Below, piece by piece: positions 1-8,703 of a stretch of DNA of 64,000 bases. The DNA is from RPQJ01 sp963744735 (GTDB lineage: Bacteria; Pseudomonadota; Gammaproteobacteria; Steroidobacterales; Steroidobacteraceae). Each line of letters begins with the position of its first letter. The stretch's first letter is position 1. The stretch lies in contig CAVUVH010000003.1 of assembly GCA_963744735.1 (NCBI GenBank), positions 53,103 to 117,102 of the forward strand. Direction: 5' to 3'. Made by a program: the position numbers and the translations under genes. The notes beneath the pieces are model-generated. The model was not told the origin of the DNA. It did no database searches and saw only the letters and a program-made list of their open reading frames with translations.

Positions 1-71
1 TCGACTACTGCCTCGAACGCGGACACGAATTCCGGCTGGCCGCGCGGTCCCCGGGCCATGCGACTGCCTGA
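1..71 (+). CDS. 3' end of an unidentified protein gene (partial)
   Basis: Only the last 22 codons are inside the window, reading DYCLERGHEFRL and onward from base 3 to a TGA at 69-71. The frame is open from the window edge. The stop lies 11 bases past the ATG of the next gene, the kind of overlap expected for translationally coupled neighbours. Nothing more can be said of its function. Confidence 0.45.
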   Translation, partial: DYCLERGHEFRLAARSPGHATA

Positions 72-1096
72 CGGACTGCGCCGCCTGGCGTACCGGCTCG
101 CCGGTCGCGAACCCACGATCGAGGACGAGCGGCTCTATGCGCTGTTCCGCAACCGCGTCGAACTCAAGAAAGAACTGAACGAGATCGACGACGAGCGGCA
201 CCGGCTGCAGGACCGGCTCAAGCTGCAGGAAGGCGCGACGATGCGCGTCGAGGAGCAGATGGCGGCGCTCGAGCAGTACCTCGGCCGCGCCGACGAAGGC
301 TACAAGTGCCTCGCGTACTACCAGCTCAAGGGGCTGTGGCGGACGGCGTCGCGCCGCGTCGAGCAGTTCGGCGCGGAACTGCAGCGGCAGCAGAAGGACC
401 GGGAGCGCAAGCAGCAGCTGGCCGAGTTCGACCGCGACAAGCGCAGCCGCACGGTCGGCCTGGAGCGCGAGCTGGTCGAGGGCCGCGTGCTGGCCGAGCA
501 GCTGCAGGCCGAGCAGAAGCTGGCGCGGCAGAAGCTCGCCACCCTCAACGGCTTCTGGAATTACTTCCGGCGGCGCAGCCTGGCCGAGTCGATCGGCACG
601 CGCGAGCTGCGCATCGCCGATGCCCTGCAGCAGGTGACGACGCTCGAGGGGCAGGTGCAGGCGATCCTGGCCGAGCCGCCGCCGCTGTTCGAGGGGCTGA
701 GCGTGGAAGGCCGCCGCGCCGTCAACATCGCGGTCATCGCCTACGCCGAGCTGCTGCAGGAAAAGCTGGCCGCGGGCGGGCTGGCCGAACTCGCGCGGCA
801 AAGCACGCTGAAGCGCGTGTTCGACGCCGGTTACGGCACGCCGCAGGAGTGCCAGAACCTCATGCACCGCGCCGCTGCCGCCGTGCTCGAAGTCGAGCAG
901 ATGGACGACGACCTGGCGCAGATCAAGCTGCGGGCCGACCGGCTGAAGCGCGTGGCCACCTATCGCGGCGCCGACGAGACCGTGCCCGTGCCGGATTCGA
1001 TCGCGGCGGGCGAGGGCGGGGGGCTGGCGCGCCGGCGCGGCGGCCAACGTGCTGCTCGACGAATACTGGGAGATCCAGCGCGCCCTGGTGCGCTGA
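58..1096 (+). CDS. Coiled-coil protein of unknown function (frameshifted near the 3' end)
   Basis: About 345 residues, very rich in Glu, Arg, Gln and Leu. Residues ~20-150 look like long helical coiled-coil (for example RVELKKELNEIDDERHRLQ), with a second charged helical part at ~280-310. I see no signal peptide or membrane segment, so a cytoplasmic location is inferred. The starting frame loses plausibility at a six-G run (1018-1023). Removing one G continues into the sensible end VLLDEYWEIQRALVR with TGA at 1094-1096, four bases before the convergent RND gene ends. The start ATG overlaps the end of the preceding gene. I do not recognise the family. Confidence 0.6.
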
Positions 1097-1100
1097 CGGC

Positions 1101-4100
1101 TCAGGCCGCGGCGGCGGCCGCTTCCGCCTGTTCCCGCCCGAACACGCGCTGCCGCCACAGGTTCAGGTCGTCGAACCAGACGTAGAACAGCGGCACGATG
1201 ATCAGCGAGACCACGGCGCTGAACGCCAGGCCGCCGATGATGGCGCGCGCCAGCGGGTAATAGGCCGGGCCTTCGCCGCCGCCGCCCACCTGCGCGTCGC
1301 CGATCGCGAGCGGCGCCAGGCCGAGCAGGGTGGTCAGCGTGGTCATCATGATCGGGCGCAGGCGGTCACGGCCCGCCTGCAGGATGGCCTGGTGCCGCGG
1401 CAGTCCGGCATGCCGCAGGTCGATCACGTGCGCGATCAGCACGATGCCGATGTTGACCACGACCCCCATCAGCACCATGAAGCCGATCATCGCCATCATC
1501 GTGATGGTGGTGCCGGTCAGCGTCAGGAACCAGATCGAGCCCACGATCGCGAACACGATCGAGGTGATGATCGACAGCGGGTACAGCGCCGACTCGAACA
1601 GCGACGCCATGACCAGGAAGATCAGCACCACGGCCAGCAGCATGTTCTGCGTCATGGTCTGGATCGCCTTGTCGTTTTCCTCGAAGCCGCGGCCGAACTT
1701 CCAGGTGTAGCCGGCCGGCAGCGGATAGGCCTCCATCACGGGCTTGACGCGGTCGCGCACCTCGTCGAGCGTCGTGCCCTCGGCCAGGTTGGCGTTGACG
1801 ACCACGGTCGTCAGGCGGTTGACGCGCTGGATCTCGCGGTCGCTCGGCATCATGACGAAATCGGCCACGGCGCCCAGGTTGGTGCGCGAACCGTCCGGCA
1901 GCATCACCGGCAGGCGCGCCAGGTCGTCGACCGACTGGCGGTCGGATTCGCGGAAGGCCAGGCGCATGGTCACTTCGCGCTCGGCGGTGCGCAGCTCCGG
2001 CAGGCGGTCGCCGCGCATCGCGCCCGCCACCGTCAGCGCGATGTCCTGCGTGGTCAGCCCGAGCTGCGAGGCGCGGTCGCGGTTGACCACGACCTGCACC
2101 TCCTGCTCGCCGGTGCCGGCCTCGGAGCGGACGGCCTCGAGTCCCTCCACCGACGACAGCCGGTGCGCCACCTCGCGCGAGATCTCGCTCAGGCGCTCGG
2201 TCGACTCGCCCGCGAGCTGCAGGCTGAACGTGGAAGCGCCGCCCATGTCGTCGTTGAAGGTGAAGCTGGGCTTGCCGATGATGATCTCGGGCAGGTCCTT
2301 CATGACCCGCTCCATGACCTCCTGCGGCGGCACCTTGGCGTTCTCCTTGGGCGTCAGGTAGAGGCGCGTGCTCGCGGCATCGTTCAGCCAGAACGAGTAG
2401 TAGGTGTCGACGTCGAAGTTGCTCCCGGTTGGCCTCGATATAGGCCTCGATGCGCCGCACCGCCTGCTCGACCCGCTCCATCGGGTGCGAGCCCTCGATG
2501 TGGTAGTTCAGCATCAGCGTGCGCGCACGCCTCCTGCGGGAACGGGTCCACCTTGGTCAGCTTGAGCATGAACAGCGGCACCGGCGAAAGCACGATCAGC
2601 AGCGTGACCAGCGCCATCCACTTGCGGTGCGTCAGCGCCCAGTCGAGCGTGCGCTCGTAGCGGTCCTGCAGGCGGCCGAACCACGAGCCGGCCTGCACCG
2701 CGGGCGGCGGCGGCATGCGCGCCGCGAGCATCGGCAGCAGCGTCTGGGCGATGCACCAGCGATGCCAGCATCGCGACGATGATCGGCACCGCGACGTGCA
2801 CCAGGAAGATCGACATCTGGTTGCGCTCGCCGAACACCAGCGGCAGGAAGACGATGATCATCGAGCACGTGCCGGCCAGCGTCGCCACGCCCACTTCCTT
2901 GACGCCCGCGAGCGTGGACTCGAGCGGCTTGCCCGGGTGCAGCTGGCGGTGGCGGAAGATGCTCTCGGTGATCACGACCGAGTTGTCCACCAGCATGCCG
3001 ATGGCGAGCAGCATGCCCATCATGGTCAGGATGTTGAGCGTGAAGCCGAGGAAGTACATCGCCGCCAGCGTCACCAGCAGCGACGCCGGCACGGCCAGGC
3101 TCACGATCAGCGTCGTCGGCAGGTGCCGCAGGAAGAACAGCAGCATGAAGAAACTCAGCACCGCGCCGATCAGGCCGGCCTTGCGCAGCTCGCTCAGCGA
3201 GCTGCGGATGCTGTCGGCCTGGTTGTCGACGACGAGGATCTGCAGGCCCTGGAACTGCGGCAGTTCGCGCGCCTTCTCGATCGCCGCGATGACGCGGTCG
3301 GCGACGTCGACGACGTTGGCCTGGGTCGACTTGAAGACGTCGAGGCCGACGGCCGGCTTGCCGTCCATGCGGCGGCCGACGGTGAGCTCCGGCGACACCA
3401 TCTCGACCTCGGCGATGTCGGACAGGCGCACGTTGGGCGCGAGCAGCAGGTTGCGCACGTCGTCGATCGAGCCGAACTCGCCGATCGGCCGCACGGTGAA
3501 GCGCGAGTCGTTCTCGGTGATCTCGCCGGCGCTGACCGAGAAGTTGGCCTTGCCGAGCGCCTCGCGCAGCACGCGCACGTCGACGCTGTAGGCGGCGAGC
3601 CGGGTCGGGTCGACCAGGATGCGGACCTCGCGCGGCTCGACGCCCTGCAGTTCGACGCGGGCGACGCCCTCGATCCGCTCCATCGGGCGCTGCAGGTACT
3701 TCTCCAGCATCTCGAACTGGTCGGTCAGGTCGCGATCCGAGGCGATGCGGATCACGGCGACCGGCTGGTCACCCGAGCTGAACGCGAACATCAGCAGGCG
3801 GTCCGCGCCCTCGGGCAGCTGCGGCCGGATCGAGTCGAGCTTGGTGCGCACGTCGAAGGCGGCGGCATCGGCGTCGCGGTCCCAGTCGAACAGCACGGTG
3901 AACGTCGCCTGGTCGGACTGCGCGGTGGCGCGGATCTCCTGGACGCCCGAGAGCGTGGCGAGGGCTTCCTCGACCGGGCGCACCACGAGCTCTTCCATTT
4001 CCTCCGGCGTCGAGCCGGCGTAGGGCACCACGATCTGCATGCCCGGGAACGAGATGTCGGGCATCGCCTCGAGCCGCAGCAGGTAGGCGGAGATCAGGCC

Positions 4101-4172
4101 GACCGCCAGCACCGCCAGTGCAGCCATGACCGTCGTGACGGGGCGGTTGAGGGCAACCTCGGTGTGCAGCAT
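1101..4172 (-). CDS. RND efflux permease, second subunit (three frameshifts)
   Basis: Inner-membrane proton-driven pump subunit of the AcrB/HAE type, about 1023 residues when read across three shifts. It starts MLHTEVALNRPVTTVMA, followed by the porter region PGMQIVVPYAGSTPEEMEEL and the transmembrane stretch NILTMMGMLLAIGMLVDNSV, which holds the conserved TM4 Asp. The frame changes near 2754, 2524 and 2421, each consistent with one extra base; homology continues as LVIAQTLLPML, LMLNYHIEGSHPMERVE and NFDVDTYYSFWLN. The C-terminal half (from PPQEVMERVMKDLPEI) is intact to the stop at 1101. It begins 13 bases after the first permease gene, so the two are co-transcribed and probably form a heteromeric pump as in MdtBC. 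Substrate unknown. I treat the shifts as probable sequence errors, but inactivation cannot be excluded. Confidence 0.85.
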
Positions 4173-4185
4173 GGGCGCCTGTCCT

Positions 4186-7100
4186 CTAGGTGGCAGCGGC
4201 GGCGTCGGCGGTGACGGCGAAGCGCTTGCGGTCGAGCACGGAATACACGACCGGGATCACGAGCAGGGTCAGGAAGGTGGTGAGCAGCACGCCGCCGATC
4301 ACGGTGATCGCCATCGGCGCGCGCACCTCGGCGCCTTCGCCGATGCCGAGCGCCATCGGCAGCAGGCCGAGGATCGTGGTGAGCTTGGTGATCAGGATCG
4401 GCCGCAGGCGGATCTTGCCGCCTTCGACGATCGCCTGCAGCTTCGGCATGCCCTGTTCGCGCAGCTGGTTGACCGCGTCGATCAGCACGATCGACTGGTT
4501 CACCACGATGCCCGCCAGCATGATCAGGCCGATGTAGGCGACCACGTTGACGGTGGTGCCGGTGAGCCACAGCGCCCAGACCGCGCCGATCAGCGCCAGC
4601 GGGATCGTCAGCAGGATCACGAACGGGTGTATCAGCGACTCGAACTGCGAGGCCATGACCAGGTAGACGAGGAAGATCGCGAGCACCAGCACGAACTGCA
4701 GCGACTTGAACGAGTCGGTCATTTCCTCGCTCTGGCCCGACAGGAATGCGGTGGTGCCCACCGGCAGCTGCACGCGCTCGACGATGCCGTCGAGCGCGGT
4801 CACGGCCGAGCCCAGGTCGCCGTGCGCGAGGTTGGCGGAAATCACCGCCACGCGCTCCTGGCCGGCGCGCCGCACCTCGGCCGGGCCCATGGCCAGCTTG
4901 ACGTCGGCCACGGCGCTCAGCGGCACCGGGAACTCGGCTCCCGGGTTGACGATCAGGTTGCGCACTTCCTCGATCGAGGCGGCGCGCGAGTCGACGCTGC
5001 GCACCAGCACGTCGATCTGCTTGTCGCGCAGCTTGTAGCGCGTCGCCACCTCGCCGCGGACGCTGTTGACGACGCGGTCGGCGATGTCGCGCACGACCAG
5101 GTTCAGCTGCGAGGCGCGCTCCTGGTCGAAGATGATCTGGATTTCCGGGTTACCGGCTTCCACGGTGGTCTTCACGTCCGCAAAGCGGTCGTCCGCCAGC
5201 ATCTCCTGGCGCACGGCCTCGGCGGCGACGCGCAGCCGGTCGAGGTCGTAGCCGGAGACGACGACTTCGAGCGGCGTGGCCATGCTGAACAGCGCCGGGC
5301 GGCTGAAGCGGTACTGCAGCCCCGGCATCTTCTCCAGCTCGCCACGCAGCGTGGCCATGGCGGCTTCTTCGTCCTCGCGGCCCGCGCCCGCCTGCAGCGT
5401 GATGCTGAGCCGGCCGGTGTTCTCGCCGGCGTCCACCGGGTTGGCGTCGAGCCGGTTGCCGGTGCCGGCCACGCTGTAGGCCAGCGCGACGTTGCCGAGC
5501 TCGCTGCTCAGCACCTGCGTGGCCTGCACGGCACGGTCGGTCTGCTCGAGCGGCGTGCCCGGCGGCAGCCGCAGGTCGACGTTGAACTCGCCCTGCGACA
5601 TCTGCGGAATCAGTTCCGTGCCGAGTCGCGGCAGCACCAGCGCCATGGTCAGCACGAACAGCGCGACGGCGGAGCCGATGACCTTGCCCGGGTGCGCCAG
5701 CGCCCAGGTGATCGCCGGCGGATAGTTGCGGTCCGCCCAGCGGTTGACCGCCTGCGTCACGTTGACCAGGGGGCTCAAGGCCAGCCTGCAGCCCTGCGAG
5801 ATCCAGCCGCCCACGCGCGCCAGCGCGTCGCGCACGACCCGCAGGGCCCGGCTGAAGCGGCCGAGGGGCCGCGGCGTCGCGGCGGGATCGGCCGCCGCGG
5901 CCGCCCGGGCGCGCCCGGCCGCCAGCATCGGCACCAGCGTCAGTGCCACCAGCAGCGAGAAGCTGAGCGCGAACGCGACGGTCAGCGACTGGTCCTTGAA
6001 CAGCTGGCCGGCGATGCCGGTGATGAAGATCATCGGCGCGAACACCGCCACCGAGGTGAGCGTGGCGGCGAACACGGCGGTGGCGACGTCGGCCGTGCCG
6101 AGTCGCGCGGCCTCGCGCCGGTCGAGCCCGGATTCATGGCGCCGGACGATGCTCTCGAGCACCACCACCGCGTTGTCGACCAGCATGCCGACCGCGAGCG
6201 CGATGCCGCCCAGCGACATGATGTTGAGCGTGATGTCGAAGGCGTACATCAGCACGAACGTGCCGAGCACGGACACCGGGATCGCGATGCTGCTGATCAG
6301 CGTGGCGCGCGCATCGCGCAGGAACGCGTACAGCACCAGGATCGCGAGCAGGCCGCCGATCAGGGCCGAGGTCTTGACCTCGCTGATGGCGGCGTCGATG
6401 AACGTGGACTGGTCGTAGACCTGGGTCAGGCGGGTGCCGGCCGGCAGGTTCTTCTCCAGCTCCGCGATGCGCGCCCGCACGCCCTTGGCCAGCGCGACCG
6501 TGTTGGCGTCGCCTTCCTTGTAGACGGCGAGTTCGATCGATTCCTTGCCGTCGACGCGCGTGATCGCCTCGCGGTCCTTGTAGCCGCGCGAGACACGGGC
6601 CACGTCGCGCAGGTACACCGGCTGGCCGTCCTGCGTGGCGATGATGGCGTTGGCCATCTGCTCGACGCTCTCGAACTCGTTGAGGGTGCGCACCAGGAAC
6701 CGCTGCGTGCCCTGTTCGAGCCGCCCGCCGGACAGGTTGACGTTCTCGGCGCGCAGGCGGCGCGTGACGACATCGATCGACAGCCCGAGCTGGGCGAGCT
6801 TCTGCTGGTCGACGAAGACCTGCACCTCGTCCTCGTAGCCGCCGCTCACCTTGACGGCGGCCGAACCCTCGACGGCCTCCAGGTCCGGCTTGAGGCGGTC
6901 CTCGGCGAAGCGCCGCAGCGACTTCAGCCGCTCGATCGATTCCGCCGAGCCGGCCTGCGCGGTCTCGTCCAGCAGCGCGAGCCGCAGCACCGGCTCGCTG
7001 GCCGGGTCGAAGCGCAGCAGCAGCGGCCGCTTGGCTTCGAGCGGCAACTGCAGCAGGTCGAGCTTCTCGCGGACGTCGATGCCCGCGATGTCCATGTCCG

Positions 7101-7401
7101 TGCCCCAGAGGAATTCCAGCGTCACGTCCGACTGGCCGGCGCGCGCGACCGAGCGCACCTCGCGCACGTTGCGGATGATGCTGACCGCTTCCTCGACCGG
7201 GCGGCTGACCAGCGTCTCGACCTCGAGCGGCGCCGCGCCGGGCAGCTCGGTGCGGATGGTGATGGTCGGGTACGACAGGTCGGGCAGCAGGTTCAGCTTG
7301 AGCCGCGACAGCGAGACGAAGCCGAACAGCGCGATCGCGACCGTGAACATCACGATGGTGACGCGGCGCTCGATCGCAAAATCGATCAGTGACTTGAGCA
7401 T
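4186..7401 (-). CDS. RND efflux permease, first subunit (HAE type)
   Basis: Intact 1071-residue inner-membrane RND transporter that would take substrates from the periplasm or membrane and pass them to an outer-membrane channel using proton influx. It starts MLKSLIDFAIERRVTIVMF (TM1). The porter domain carries PTITIRTELPGAAPLEVETL, TM4 has GGIALAVGMLVDNAVVVLES with the conserved Asp, and a second TM block ends in GLIMLAGIVVNQSIVLIDA. It is slightly longer than a standard ~1040-residue member because of an Ala/Arg-rich linker near residues 490-530. The adaptor gene lies 55 bases upstream and the second permease 13 bases downstream. No TolC-type gene is in the window, so the outer-membrane partner is encoded elsewhere. 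Confidence 0.93.
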   Translation of the reverse strand: MLKSLIDFAIERRVTIVMFTVAIALFGFVSLSRLKLNLLPDLSYPTITIRTELPGAAPLEVETLVSRPVEEAVSIIRNVREVRSVARAGQSDVTLEFLWGTDMDIAGIDVREKLDLLQLPLEAKRPLLLRFDPASEPVLRLALLDETAQAGSAESIERLKSLRRFAEDRLKPDLEAVEGSAAVKVSGGYEDEVQVFVDQQKLAQLGLSIDVVTRRLRAENVNLSGGRLEQGTQRFLVRTLNEFESVEQMANAIIATQDGQPVYLRDVARVSRGYKDREAITRVDGKESIELAVYKEGDANTVALAKGVRARIAELEKNLPAGTRLTQVYDQSTFIDAAISEVKTSALIGGLLAILVLYAFLRDARATLISSIAIPVSVLGTFVLMYAFDITLNIMSLGGIALAVGMLVDNAVVVLESIVRRHESGLDRREAARLGTADVATAVFAATLTSVAVFAPMIFITGIAGQLFKDQSLTVAFALSFSLLVALTLVPMLAAGRARAAAAADPAATPRPLGRFSRALRVVRDALARVGGWISQGCRLALSPLVNVTQAVNRWADRNYPPAITWALAHPGKVIGSAVALFVLTMALVLPRLGTELIPQMSQGEFNVDLRLPPGTPLEQTDRAVQATQVLSSELGNVALAYSVAGTGNRLDANPVDAGENTGRLSITLQAGAGREDEEAAMATLRGELEKMPGLQYRFSRPALFSMATPLEVVVSGYDLDRLRVAAEAVRQEMLADDRFADVKTTVEAGNPEIQIIFDQERASQLNLVVRDIADRVVNSVRGEVATRYKLRDKQIDVLVRSVDSRAASIEEVRNLIVNPGAEFPVPLSAVADVKLAMGPAEVRRAGQERVAVISANLAHGDLGSAVTALDGIVERVQLPVGTTAFLSGQSEEMTDSFKSLQFVLVLAIFLVYLVMASQFESLIHPFVILLTIPLALIGAVWALWLTGTTVNVVAYIGLIMLAGIVVNQSIVLIDAVNQLREQGMPKLQAIVEGGKIRLRPILITKLTTILGLLPMALGIGEGAEVRAPMAITVIGGVLLTTFLTLLVIPVVYSVLDRKRFAVTADAAAAT

Positions 7402-7456
7402 GCATGGATCCCCGGGGGGCAGGGCGCCACGGGCGCGCCGCCCTGGCTAAGTCAGA

Positions 7457-8590
7457 TCAGGTGGTCTTGGCCTTGTCCGCGGCCACGGCAGCGGCCGGCG
7501 CCGGCGCGCCATCGCCGACGACCTTGACCAGCGTGCCGGTCTTGAGGCCCGCCTGGCCCACGGTCACCACCTGCTCGGTGCCCTGCAGGCCCTCGAGCAC
7601 CTCGATCCAGCCGCCGTTCGACAGGCCGGTCCTGATGGTGCGCTGCTCGGCCTTGCCGTCGGCCACGACGAACACCGACTGCGCGCCGTCGGCATCGAGG
7701 ATCGCCGAACGCGGCAGCTGCAGGGCGTCCTGGCGCCGTTCGTAGACGATGTTGACGCGGGCGAACATGCCGGGCTTCAGCCTGCGGCTGGCGTCGGGCA
7801 CCTCGACGCGCGCGCGGAAGGTGCCGGTCTGCGGATCGACCGTCGGGCTGATGCGGGAGATGGTGCCGACGAAGCGCTCGCCGCCGAGCGCGTCGACCAC
7901 CACTTCGGCGTTCTGGCCCGGCGCGATCTTGCGGAATTCCTTTTCCGGCACGTGCACGTAGGCCACCAGCGGGTCGAGGTCGGTGACCGTGAACGTCGGG
8001 TCGTTCGGGCCGATGGTGTTGCCCACCTTGACGTTGCGCAGCGAAATCACGCCCCTGATCGGCGCGCGGATTTCCGTGTAGTTGAGTTCCAGCCGCGCGC
8101 TCTCGTAGCCCGCGCGCAGCGCGTCGAGGTCGAACTTGGTGTTCTCCGCCGTGCTCTTCGGCACCAGGCCCTTGTCGGCGAGTTCGAGCGTGCGCTTGTA
8201 GTCGCGCTCGAGCTTGCGCAGGTTGGCCTCGGTCTGGGCGAGCGTCAGGCGCAGGCGGTCGCCGTCGAGCCGGGCGAGGATCTGGCCCGGCTGCACCGCG
8301 TCGCCTTCCTCGACGTAGATCTGCCGCACCTCGCCGCCGACCTTGGCGACCACGACGGCTTCCTCGTGCGCCTCGATCGGCGCCGTGCCCGAATAGACCG
8401 CGACCATCTCTGCCCGCTTCAGGGGCTGGGTCTCGACCGGCACGGCGGTTTCCTTCTCCTCGCCGTCGGCCTTGTCCTTGCCCTTGCCGCTGCAGCCGCT
8501 GGCGAGGGCACCCGCGAGGGCGGCCACGGCCAGCCATCGCAGCGGGTGGCGCCGCGGGCCGGGGAGCAGAAGTTGAGTGGTCATGGACAT
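7457..8590 (-). CDS. RND efflux periplasmic adaptor, lipoprotein (HlyD/MFP family)
   Basis: About 377 residues. It bridges the inner-membrane RND pump and an outer-membrane channel. After a short basic start there is a hydrophobic leader and a lipobox, LAGALASGC, so the mature protein is probably lipid-anchored at that Cys. The lipoyl half-motifs (EEAVVVAKVGGEVRQIYVEE and RAPIRGVISLRNVKVG) flank an alpha-hairpin, followed by beta-barrel and membrane-proximal domains. I prefer ATG 8590 (MSMTTQ), which follows an AGGGG sequence; ATG 8584 is also possible, and TTG 8614 would sit too close to the promoter. It is the first gene of the operon and lies directly behind the palindromic operator at 8638-8667. 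Confidence 0.9.
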   Translation of the reverse strand: MSMTTQLLLPGPRRHPLRWLAVAALAGALASGCSGKGKDKADGEEKETAVPVETQPLKRAEMVAVYSGTAPIEAHEEAVVVAKVGGEVRQIYVEEGDAVQPGQILARLDGDRLRLTLAQTEANLRKLERDYKRTLELADKGLVPKSTAENTKFDLDALRAGYESARLELNYTEIRAPIRGVISLRNVKVGNTIGPNDPTFTVTDLDPLVAYVHVPEKEFRKIAPGQNAEVVVDALGGERFVGTISRISPTVDPQTGTFRARVEVPDASRRLKPGMFARVNIVYERRQDALQLPRSAILDADGAQSVFVVADGKAEQRTIRTGLSNGGWIEVLEGLQGTEQVVTVGQAGLKTGTLVKVVGDGAPAPAAAVAADKAKTT

Positions 8591-8625
8591 CGGGCCCCTG
8601 TGCAATCGGATCAAAACTGGGCGCG

Positions 8626-8667
8626 ATGGTAGGGAACTATAGTGTTGTAGTCAAGTACAACACCATA
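8626..8667 (-). promoter_or_regulatory. Efflux operon promoter overlapped by a 30-bp palindromic operator
   Basis: Bases 8638-8667 form a near-perfect inverted repeat, with TATAGTGTTGTA facing TACAACACCATA across a six-base centre. Read on the minus strand, the centre contains TTGACT (8649-8654), followed after exactly 17 bases by TACCAT (8626-8631). This gives a sigma-70 promoter whose -35 box sits in the middle of the palindrome. The arrangement is typical of a TetR-type repressor site controlling an efflux pump. No regulator gene lies next to it; the repressor identity is inferred and unknown. Confidence 0.6.
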
Positions 8668-8703
8668 GACTCAAGCGGCGCCCTGGAGGCCCGCCCGGTC
8701 GGG

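Noticed and set aside
4126..7392. A very long open frame on the plus strand opposite the first RND permease
   Set aside because: It is rich in His, Arg, Gln and Asp with no motifs and mirrors a convincing minus-strand gene. Such antisense frames are expected when third positions are nearly all G or C.
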